DNA of 33,757 nt from Bacteroidaceae bacterium. GTDB taxonomy: Bacteria; Bacteroidota; Bacteroidia; Bacteroidales; Bacteroidaceae. Below the pieces are notes generated by a model. That model was given only the letters and a program-made list of their open reading frames with translations, had not been told where the DNA came from and searched no databases. The position numbers and the translations under genes were made by a program. The DNA lies in assembly GCA_024401305.1 (NCBI GenBank), contig JAKSLI010000036.1, positions 1-33,757 of the forward strand, given 5' to 3'. Of the stretch, positions 21,869 through 28,363 are shown piece by piece; position 1 is the stretch's first letter, and each line of letters opens with the position of its first letter.

Positions 21869-22618
21869 ATGTATCAGCAAGAGAAAGTTCTGCCATTCAA
21901 TAGCACTGAAAACAAGGGTAAGCAAGTGACTCGTATGTTCGACAATATTGCCAAGACATACGATAAGATAAATCATTTCATGTCGCTTGGCATTGACCGC
22001 TATTGGCGAAACAAACTCATCAGCAGTCTATCGCAGTATGCAGAAAAGCAGAACGGCGGCGCAGAGATTCTGGACATTGCAACAGGTACTGGTGACCTTG
22101 CCATTCTTGAGGCGAAGAAACTGCAGCCGAAATCAGTGAAAGGTGTTGACATTTCGGAAGGAATGATGGCTGTGGGCAAGGAAAAAGTGGAGAAGGAAGG
22201 TCTTTCCGGGATTGTCTCTTTCGGTTATGAAGACGCGACAAAGATGACATTCGCTGACGATTCATTCCACATCATCACAACTTCCTTTGGCATCCGCAAC
22301 TTTGAAAACCTCGACGCTGCACTTCTTGAAATACGCCGCGTGCTGAAACCGGGTGGAGTATTCGGAATACTGGAACTCTCAGAACCAGTGACATTCCCGA
22401 TGAAGCAACTCTTCCGCATCTACTCCCACACGGTTCTTCCACTCATCGGACGCATGATTGCCAACGACAAAGGCTCGTACGATTATCTCGTACATTCCAT
22501 CGAAGCCTTCCCGCAAGGCGAAGTCATGACAGAAATCGTAAAGAAGGCAGGTTTCTCTCGCGTCACCTTCAAGCGCCTTACCTTCGGAATCTGCACCCTC
22601 TACATAATAGAGAAATAA
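21869..22618 (+). CDS. menG: demethylmenaquinone methyltransferase (UbiE/MenG)
   Basis: A 249-residue class I methyltransferase of usual length. It methylates demethylmenaquinone in the last step of menaquinone synthesis, needed for fumarate respiration. Signs are VTRMFDNIAKTYDKINHFMS (20-39), WRNKL, the AdoMet loop ILDIATGTGDLAI (67-79), GVDISEGM and FGIRNFENLDAAL, followed by the RVLKPGG motif of the family. It starts from its own promoter. aroE follows after nine bases. Menaquinone supports the fumarate-reductase branch served by mdh. Confidence 0.93.
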   Translation: MYQQEKVLPFNSTENKGKQVTRMFDNIAKTYDKINHFMSLGIDRYWRNKLISSLSQYAEKQNGGAEILDIATGTGDLAILEAKKLQPKSVKGVDISEGMMAVGKEKVEKEGLSGIVSFGYEDATKMTFADDSFHIITTSFGIRNFENLDAALLEIRRVLKPGGVFGILELSEPVTFPMKQLFRIYSHTVLPLIGRMIANDKGSYDYLVHSIEAFPQGEVMTEIVKKAGFSRVTFKRLTFGICTLYIIEK

Positions 22619-22627
22619 ATAAACATT

Positions 22628-23377
22628 ATGGACAAATACGGACTTATCGGTTATCCTCTTGGACACTCTTTCTCACAAGGCTACTTCAACGAGAAGTTCC
22701 AGAACGAGAAGATTGATGCCGAGTATCTCAACTTTGAGATTCCATCTATCGACAACTTCCTCGAGATTCTTGCAATGAATCCTGAGCTAAAAGGCTTGAA
22801 TGTAACCATCCCTTACAAAGAGAAGGTTATGCAGTTTCTTGACCATGTAAGTCCAGAAGCACGCTCAATAGGCGCTGTGAATGTAATCAAGGTGGAAAAC
22901 AATGGAAACAAGACCATCCTTACTGGTTACAATAGCGACTGCATCGGCTTCACCGACAGCATCAAGCCAATGCTCATGCCTTACCACAAGAAAGCCCTCG
23001 TACTTGGCACTGGCGGCGCATCGAAAGCCGTATTCTACAGTCTTCAGCAGCTTGGCATCGAACCAGTCTATGTTAGCCGCTACCAGCGTCCGGGCACAAT
23101 ACAATACGAAAAAATCACCCCTGAGGTCATCAAGGAATACAATGTCATCGTGAACTGCACTCCATGCGGAATGTATCCTCATGTTGACGAATGCCCAAAC
23201 CTTCCTTACGAGGCTATGGACAACCACAACATCCTCTACGATCTCATCTACAATCCTGACCAGACACTCTTCATGAAGAACGGAGCAAAGTATGGCGCAA
23301 AGACAAAGAACGGTCTTGAAATGCTTCTCCTCCAAGCCTTCGCGAGCTGGGAGTTCTGGAACGGCATCCGCAAATAG
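22628..23377 (+). CDS. aroE: shikimate dehydrogenase
   Basis: A 249-residue NADP-dependent shikimate dehydrogenase of usual to slightly short length. The substrate site is GYPLGHSFS (8-16), with Asn and Lys in LNVTIPYKEKV (57-68), and GAVNVIKV follows. The NADP domain begins at GTGGASKAVFYSL (about 119-131). NCTPCGMYP, YDLIYN and GLEMLLLQA are the usual C-terminal motifs. The start follows menG by nine bases, so the two are cotranscribed. The last codon and stop (AAATAG) form the start of a 37-base repeat unit. Confidence 0.93.
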   Translation: MDKYGLIGYPLGHSFSQGYFNEKFQNEKIDAEYLNFEIPSIDNFLEILAMNPELKGLNVTIPYKEKVMQFLDHVSPEARSIGAVNVIKVENNGNKTILTGYNSDCIGFTDSIKPMLMPYHKKALVLGTGGASKAVFYSLQQLGIEPVYVSRYQRPGTIQYEKITPEVIKEYNVIVNCTPCGMYPHVDECPNLPYEAMDNHNILYDLIYNPDQTLFMKNGAKYGAKTKNGLEMLLLQAFASWEFWNGIRK

Positions 23378-23445
23378 CCACCCTTCCCGGTGCTTTTCCG
23401 CCGGTCTCAAATAGCCACAGTTCCCGAAGCGTCCGCTTCGGTCTA
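23372..23445 (+). repeat. two tandem 37-base imperfect repeats across the aroE stop codon
   Basis: Unit 1 (23372-23408) and unit 2 (23409-23445) both run AAATAGCCAC-TTCCCG-GC-CGGTCT. Each has an inverted core: CCGGTGC/CCGCCGG-type in unit 1 and CCGAAGCG-TCC-GCTTCGG in unit 2. Unit 1 includes the aroE stop TAG. Unit 2 ends just before purM. A related CGAAGC/GCTTCG palindrome lies at 26958. Confidence 0.7.
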
Positions 23446-23457
23446 AAATATCGAAAA

Positions 23458-24627
23458 ATGAGCACAAACAGATATATGCTTCGCGGCGTATCGGCTGCGA
23501 AAGAAGATGTTCACAACGCTATCAAGAACATCGACAAAGGTCTTTATCCAAAGGCTTTCTGCAAGATTATCCCTGATATTCTTGGCGGAGATCCTGAGTA
23601 TTGCAACATCATGCACGCTGACGGTGCTGGCACTAAGTCGTCACTCGCTTACCTTTACTGGAAAGAGACTGGCGATCTCTCCGTTTGGAAAGGCATCGCA
23701 CAGGATGCTCTCATCATGAATATTGATGATCTCCTCTGCGTTGGTGCTACCGACAACATCCTCGTGTCAAGCACTATCGGACGCAACAAGCTCAAGGTGC
23801 CAGGAGAAGTTATCTCTGCCATCATCAATGGTACAGACGAACTCCTCTCCGAACTTCGTGAGATGGGCGTTGGCGTTTATGCCACTGGTGGAGAGACAGC
23901 TGATGTTGGCGACCTCGTTCGCACAATTATCGTTGACTCTACTGTAACTTGTCGTATGAAGCGTAGCGATGTTGTTGACAATGCAAACATCCAGCCGGGC
24001 GATGTCATCGTAGGTCTTGCGTCTTACGGTCAGGCTACTTACGAGAAAGAATACAACGGCGGTATGGGCAGCAACGGTCTCACATCTGCTCGTCACGATG
24101 TATTCTCAAAGTATCTTGCAGAGAAATACCCGGAAAGCTTTGACGGCGAAGTACCAGAGGATCTCGTTTATTCAGGCGGCTTGAAGCTTACTGACGCTGT
24201 TGAAGGTTCACCACTTGACGCTGGCAAGCTCGTGCTTTCTGCTACTCGTACTTACGCTCCTGTAGTGAAGAAGCTTCTTGACGCCATGCGTTCTGACATC
24301 CACGGTATGGTACATTGCTCTGGCGGTGCACAGACAAAGGTTCTCCATTTCGTTGGCGACAACTGCCACGTCATCAAGGACAACCTCTTCCCTATCCCAC
24401 CACTCTTCCGCACTATCCAGGAGCAGAGCAAGACTGACTGGAAGGAAATGTACAAGGTGTTCAACATGGGCCATCGTCTTGAGGTTTATCTTCCAGCAGA
24501 GAAGGCTGAGCAGGTTATCGAGATCAGCAAGTCTTTCAACATCGACGCTCAGATTATCGGTCGCATAGAGGAAAGTGATCACAAGCACCTCACTATCACT
24601 TCCAAGAACGGAGTTTTTGAATACTAA
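23458..24627 (+). CDS. purM: phosphoribosylformylglycinamidine cyclo-ligase (AIR synthase), Bacteroidetes long form
   Basis: A 389-residue AIR synthase-type protein that closes the imidazole ring in purine synthesis (FGAM plus ATP to AIR). Signs are DGAGTKSSLAYLYWKETGD (55-73), ALIMNIDDLLCVGATDN, GGETADVGDLVRTIIVDSTV and the glycine-rich VGLASYGQATYEKEYNGGMG. The Bacteroidetes form is longer than the 345-residue E. coli enzyme and diverged, but it is the usual purM of the group. It follows aroE by 80 bases filled mostly by repeats. The small membrane-protein gene starts seven bases after its stop. Confidence 0.9.
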   Translation: MSTNRYMLRGVSAAKEDVHNAIKNIDKGLYPKAFCKIIPDILGGDPEYCNIMHADGAGTKSSLAYLYWKETGDLSVWKGIAQDALIMNIDDLLCVGATDNILVSSTIGRNKLKVPGEVISAIINGTDELLSELREMGVGVYATGGETADVGDLVRTIIVDSTVTCRMKRSDVVDNANIQPGDVIVGLASYGQATYEKEYNGGMGSNGLTSARHDVFSKYLAEKYPESFDGEVPEDLVYSGGLKLTDAVEGSPLDAGKLVLSATRTYAPVVKKLLDAMRSDIHGMVHCSGGAQTKVLHFVGDNCHVIKDNLFPIPPLFRTIQEQSKTDWKEMYKVFNMGHRLEVYLPAEKAEQVIEISKSFNIDAQIIGRIEESDHKHLTITSKNGVFEY

Positions 24628-24634
24628 GATAAGT

Positions 24635-24850
24635 ATGATAAGGAAAATTGTAGTATCCTTTGTAGGTTTAATCTGTATGTCTCTCTTTTTGTTTGTATTA
24701 AAGAGAACATTTGATTATTGGGAAACTGCGTCTATAATGCGCGATGTAATGAGAGTACTTGCTCTACTTGGATGGGTTTCTATAACATACAAAGTTGTCA
24801 CTCTCAAATATAAGTGGATAAGAAAATTAGCAGGAATTAATGGAGAATAA
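24635..24850 (+). CDS. small two-helix membrane protein
   Basis: A 71-residue protein. The chosen ATG at 24635 gives MIRKIVVSFVGLICMSLFLF as its start; an upstream start would overlap purM by more than 50 bases. The first membrane helix spans about 5-22 and the second about 38-56 (VMRVLALLGWVSITYKVV), with a basic tail KLKYKWIRKLAG. I recognise no family. It ends 11 bases inside prfA, in another frame, so translation may be coupled. Base composition is lower in G+C than its neighbours. The placement between purM and prfA suggests a cotranscribed passenger; role unknown. Confidence 0.65.
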   Translation: MIRKIVVSFVGLICMSLFLFVLKRTFDYWETASIMRDVMRVLALLGWVSITYKVVTLKYKWIRKLAGINGE

Positions 24851-25949
24851 CAATATTCTGAATAAACTCGAAGGTCTTCAAAGTCGCTACGAGGAAGTAT
24901 CAACGCTCATCACAGACCCTTCTGTGATTGCTGACCAGCAGCGTTATGTGAAACTTACTCGCGAATACAAGGATCTTGAAGACATAATGAAGCTTCGCGC
25001 AAAGTATGTGGCGTGTCTCAATGGCATCGCAGAAGCAAAGGATATCATCATGAACGAGTCGGACCCTGACATGAAAGAGATGGCTCGCGAAGAACTTGCA
25101 GAGAACGAAGCTCTTCAGCCACAGCTTGAAGAAGAGATAAAGATTGCCCTCGTGCCAAAGGACCCTGAGGACGCAAAGAATGTTCAGATGGAAATCCGTG
25201 CTGGAACTGGTGGCGACGAAGCTTGTCTTTTTGCTGGCGACATCTTCAAGATGTACAAGGCGTTCTGCGAATCCAAGGGTTGGAGCCTTTCCGTTACGGA
25301 TGTTTCCGAAGGTGCTGTCGGCGGATTCAAGGAGATTGACTTTGCCGTTTCTGGCGATAATGTATATGGCGTACTCAAATACGAATCAGGAGTTCACCGC
25401 GTTCAGCGTGTGCCTGTAACGGAATCTAACGGTCGTATGCAGACTTCTGCTGCCACTGTTGCAGTACTTCCAGAGGCAGATCCTTTCGAAGTAAACATCA
25501 ACGAAGGCGAAATCAAGTGGGATACTTTCCGTTCTTCTGGTGCTGGCGGCCAGAATGTCAACAAGGTTGAGTCTGGTGTTCGTGCGCGCTACATGTGGAA
25601 GAACCCTAACACTGGTGAGGTGGAAGAGATTCTTATTGAGTGTACTGAAACCCGCGACCAGCCAAAGAACAAGGAACGTGCTCTCGCTCGCTTGCGTACA
25701 TATATATATGATAAGGAACATCAGAAGTATGTTGACGATATTGCAAGCCGTCGTAAGAGCCTCGTTTCTTCCGGTGACCGCTCTGCAAAGATCCGCACAT
25801 ACAACTTCCCACAAGGTCGCGTAACAGACCACCGCATCGGCTTCACAACACACGACCTCACAGGTTTCCTCGGCGGCAATATCCAGGCTATGATTGACGC
25901 TCTCACCGTTGCCGAGAACACCGAAAGAATGAAGGAAGCGGAACTCTAG
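24840..25949 (+). CDS. prfA: peptide chain release factor 1
   Basis: A 369-residue class I release factor. The stop-codon recognition tripeptide is PVT at 192-194, in the position of PAT in E. coli RF1, so it should read UAA and UAG. The peptidyl-hydrolysis motif GGQ is at 236-238 (SSGAGGQNVNKVESGVRA). The N-terminal coiled-coil domain and the C-terminal DHRIGFTTHDL are typical. The start overlaps the small membrane-protein gene by 11 bases. Its TAG stop is directly followed by the left arm of a 34-bp inverted repeat. Confidence 0.95.
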   Translation: MENNNILNKLEGLQSRYEEVSTLITDPSVIADQQRYVKLTREYKDLEDIMKLRAKYVACLNGIAEAKDIIMNESDPDMKEMAREELAENEALQPQLEEEIKIALVPKDPEDAKNVQMEIRAGTGGDEACLFAGDIFKMYKAFCESKGWSLSVTDVSEGAVGGFKEIDFAVSGDNVYGVLKYESGVHRVQRVPVTESNGRMQTSAATVAVLPEADPFEVNINEGEIKWDTFRSSGAGGQNVNKVESGVRARYMWKNPNTGEVEEILIECTETRDQPKNKERALARLRTYIYDKEHQKYVDDIASRRKSLVSSGDRSAKIRTYNFPQGRVTDHRIGFTTHDLTGFLGGNIQAMIDALTVAENTERMKEAEL

Positions 25950-25950
25950 A

Positions 25951-26105
25951 CCTTCCCCCTGCCCCTTCCTTTCAGGACGGGGAGAAGATAGAAAAGCAAT
26001 GCGACTTCATTATTCAACATTCATATATTATTAATATCATCATAGTAGAATACCCCCTACAAAACATTCTACTCCCCGTCCTGAAAGGAAGGGGTTGGGG
26101 GAAGG
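25951..26105. repeat. 34-bp GC-rich inverted repeat bounding the prfA-pyrF gap
   Basis: The left arm is 25951-25984 (CCTTCCCCCTGCCCC then TTCCTTTCAGGACGGGGAG). The right arm is 26072-26105, its reverse complement with two mismatches. The arms enclose 87 AT-rich bases without a gene. The left arm begins one base after the prfA stop; the right arm ends four bases before the pyrF ATG. The layout resembles a small non-autonomous mobile element or a long stem-loop in the intergenic RNA. Confidence 0.8.
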
Positions 26106-26109
26106 TCTT

Positions 26110-26919
26110 ATGACACGTAAAGAACTCGTATCTCAGATATTTGCAAAGAAATCATTCCTTTGCGTAGGTCTTGATGTTGACCTCAACAAGATTCCTCAGC
26201 ATTTGCTTCAGGAGGAAGATCCAATCTTTGCCTTCAACAAGGCTATCATCGACGCTACTGCCCAGTACTGCGTTTCGTACAAGCCAAACCTCGCTTTCTA
26301 TGAAGCTTACGGCGTGAAAGGCCTCATGGCTTTCGAGAAGACAGTGAAGTATCTTCAGGAGAACTATCCTAACCACTTCATCATCGCTGACGCAAAGCGT
26401 GGCGACATCGGCAACACCTCAAAGATGTACGCCAAGACATTCTTCGAGGAGTATAATGTTGACGCCCTCACTATCGCGCCTTACATGGGCGAAGACTCAG
26501 TAACTCCATTCATCAGCGAAGGCCACTGGGTAATCCTTCTTGCCCTCACTTCAAACAAGGGTTCGTTCGACTTCCAGCTTACAGAAGACAAGGACGGAGA
26601 GCGTCTCTTTGAGAAAGTTATCAAGCGCTCACAGCAGTGGGGCAACGACGAGAACATGATGTATGTTGTCGGTGCTACTCGTGGCGAGATGTTCAAGGAC
26701 ATCCGTGCCGTTGCGCCTAACTCATTCCTCCTCGTTCCTGGCGTTGGTGCTCAAGGCGGTTCTCTCGAGGAAGTTTGCAAGTATGGTTGGATTGAAGACT
26801 GCGGTCTCCTCGTAAACTCTTCTCGCGGCATCATCTACGCTTCTAACGGCGAAGACTTCGCTGAGAAGGCTGGCGAAGCTGCAAAGAAGGTAGCTGAGCA
26901 GATGGCAGCAATCATGTAA
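26110..26919 (+). CDS. pyrF: orotidine 5'-phosphate decarboxylase
   Basis: A 269-residue OMP decarboxylase of the longer (type 2) subfamily; it makes UMP. The start is the ATG at 26110; a TTG start at 26095 would lie in the repeat arm. Signs are [14 protein letters not shown] (16-29), [13 protein letters not shown] and the catalytic [12 protein letters not shown] segment (Asp-Ala-Lys-Arg-Gly-Asp), then [28 protein letters not shown] and [10 protein letters not shown] close the phosphate-binding site. It lies between prfA and rsmG in the same direction. Confidence 0.94.
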   Translation: MTRKELVSQIFAKKSFLCVGLDVDLNKIPQHLLQEEDPIFAFNKAIIDATAQYCVSYKPNLAFYEAYGVKGLMAFEKTVKYLQENYPNHFIIADAKRGDIGNTSKMYAKTFFEEYNVDALTIAPYMGEDSVTPFISEGHWVILLALTSNKGSFDFQLTEDKDGERLFEKVIKRSQQWGNDENMMYVVGATRGEMFKDIRAVAPNSFLLVPGVGAQGGSLEEVCKYGWIEDCGLLVNSSRGIIYASNGEDFAEKAGEAAKKVAEQMAAIM

Positions 26920-26924
26920 TTTAC

Positions 26925-26976
26925 TGATTTACAGACTTCTGTAGTCAGCCCCTGTACTCGAAGCGTCAGCTTCGGG
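26925..26976. other. two hairpins between pyrF and rsmG
   Basis: CTGATTTACAGA pairs in large part with TCTGTAGTCAG (about 26925-26949), and CGAAGC pairs with GCTTCG around GTCA (26958-26973). The second resembles the palindrome in the repeat at 23424-23440. No U run follows either one. Confidence 0.5.
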
Positions 26977-26988
26977 TTCCTATCATAT

Positions 26989-27609
26989 ATGATTAACAAG
27001 AACTTCCCAAATATCACAGAAAAGCAGCGCGAGCAATTTGCGCTGCTTGATTCGCTTTATCGTGACTGGAACGCAAAGATAAACGTCATCTCTCGCAAGG
27101 ACATTGACAATCTTTACCTCCACCACGTGCTGCATTCCCTTGCCATAGCGAAAGCCATCAACTTCCGTCCAGGCACGAAGATTCTTGACTTCGGTACTGG
27201 TGGCGGTTTCCCAGGCATTCCTTTGGCCATTATGTTCCCAGAGTGTCAGTTTACGCTCATTGACGGCACTGGCAAGAAGATTCGCGTCTGCAACGAGGTT
27301 ATCGCTGCCTGCGGACTGAAGAATGTCACTGCCGTTCAGCGTCGTGGCGAGGAAGAGAAGGGCAAGTACGAGTTTGTCGTCTCTCGCGCCGTTATGCCAA
27401 TGCCAGACCTCATGAAGATTGTTCGCAAGAACATCGACAAGAAGGAGCAGAAGAACGCCTATCCTAATGGTGTCATCGTGCTAAAGGGCGGCAATCTTGA
27501 CGAGGAGCTGAAGCCTTTCCGCAACATCGTTGAGAAGACAGAACTCACCACCTTCTTCCCTGACGAAGAGTGGTACAAAGAGAAATATCTTATTTATTGT
27601 CCGGTTTAG
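26989..27609 (+). CDS. rsmG: 16S rRNA (guanine(527)-N(7))-methyltransferase RsmG
   Basis: A 206-residue methyltransferase of usual length that methylates G527 (E. coli numbering) in 16S rRNA. Signs are WNAKINVISRKDIDNLYLHH (27-46), HVLHSLAIAK and the AdoMet loop ILDFGTGGGFPGIPLAI (65-81). VVSRAVMPMPDL and GVIVLKGG follow. The start ATG at 26989 gives a compact N-terminus typical of the family. The next gene starts 11 bases after its stop, so they are probably cotranscribed. Confidence 0.93.
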   Translation: MINKNFPNITEKQREQFALLDSLYRDWNAKINVISRKDIDNLYLHHVLHSLAIAKAINFRPGTKILDFGTGGGFPGIPLAIMFPECQFTLIDGTGKKIRVCNEVIAACGLKNVTAVQRRGEEEKGKYEFVVSRAVMPMPDLMKIVRKNIDKKEQKNAYPNGVIVLKGGNLDEELKPFRNIVEKTELTTFFPDEEWYKEKYLIYCPV

Positions 27610-27620
27610 ATTCCACCCAA

Positions 27621-28262
27621 ATGCTCAAAACATTTCCTTGCAATATGGTTGAGGAGAACTGCTATGTTCTCTCGGATGACGCCACAAAAGAGTGCGTCAT
27701 CATAGATTGTGGTGCATTGTATGAAGCAGAGCGCGATGCCATTGTAAACTACATCAAGAGCAATGGCTTGAAGCCAGTTCATCTGCTCTGCACCCACGGA
27801 CATTTCGACCACATCTTCGGCAACGCAGCAATGTATGAAGCCTTCGGACTTTCGGCTGAAGTGCATTTTGAGGATGCAGAGATGTTGCGAAATCTTGGAG
27901 GTCAGGTGGAGCGTTTCTTCAGAACGAAACTGAACATACCGTCAGGTCCAATTGGAAAACTCCTCACTTCAGGAGAGACCATAACCTACGGCACGCAGAC
28001 ACTGGAAGTAATCTACACGCCGGGGCATTCCCGCGGCGGCGTAGTGTTCTACAACAAAGCAGAACAGATAGCCTTCACCGGCGACACGCTCTTCCAGATG
28101 AGCATCGGCAGAACAGACCTTGAAGGCGGCGATTACGAAACACTTCTCTCTTCCCTCCGTCTCATCGCCACAAAACTTCCAGCAGAGACAAAACTCTACC
28201 CAGGTCACGGTCCGTCAACAACGATGGACAGCGAACTGAAATACAATCCGTATTTGAGATAG
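27621..28262 (+). CDS. MBL-fold metallo-hydrolase, glyoxalase II-like
   Basis: A 213-residue metallo-beta-lactamase-fold protein. The start is the ATG at 27621; a longer frame would overlap rsmG. The metal-binding motif THGHFDH is at 58-64. Further ligands are expected from YTPGHSRGGVVFY, FTGDTLF and YPGHG near 195. It resembles the short YcbL-like hydrolases that act on glutathione or other thiol esters. Bacteroidales generally lack glutathione, so the substrate is open. It follows rsmG closely and precedes a strong terminator. Confidence 0.85.
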   Translation: MLKTFPCNMVEENCYVLSDDATKECVIIDCGALYEAERDAIVNYIKSNGLKPVHLLCTHGHFDHIFGNAAMYEAFGLSAEVHFEDAEMLRNLGGQVERFFRTKLNIPSGPIGKLLTSGETITYGTQTLEVIYTPGHSRGGVVFYNKAEQIAFTGDTLFQMSIGRTDLEGGDYETLLSSLRLIATKLPAETKLYPGHGPSTTMDSELKYNPYLR

Positions 28263-28281
28263 CAAACCGCACATAACACAA

Positions 28282-28311
28282 AAACTCCCACGAAAATTTC
28301 CGTGGGAGTTT
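28282..28311. terminator. bidirectional terminator between the MBL gene and the EF-G paralog
   Basis: AAACTCCCACG (28282-28292) is the exact reverse complement of CGTGGGAGTTT (28301-28311), with an A run before it and a T run after it. It can terminate both convergent genes. Confidence 0.9.
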
Positions 28312-28320
28312 TTCTATTTA

Positions 28321-28363
28321 TAGCCATTAGCCAATAGCCATTAGCCTCGTTCGAAGAGCGAAC
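28321..28363 (-). repeat. 3' palindrome plus GGCTAA heptamer element, copy after the EF-G paralog
   Basis: Read on the minus strand, GTTCGCTCTTCGAACGAGGC follows the TAA stop without a gap, then heptamers of the GGCTAAT/GGCTATT type (TAGCCAT units at 28321, 28328 and 28335 and TAGCCTC at 28342 on the plus strand). The layout matches 18831-18880 almost base for base in the palindrome part (GTTCGC-C-TTCG-CGAGGCTAA). Confidence 0.7.

Noticed and set aside
26095-26109. TTG start giving pyrF five extra residues
   Set aside because: The codons lie in the arm of the 34-bp inverted repeat; the ATG at 26110 matches the family N-terminus.
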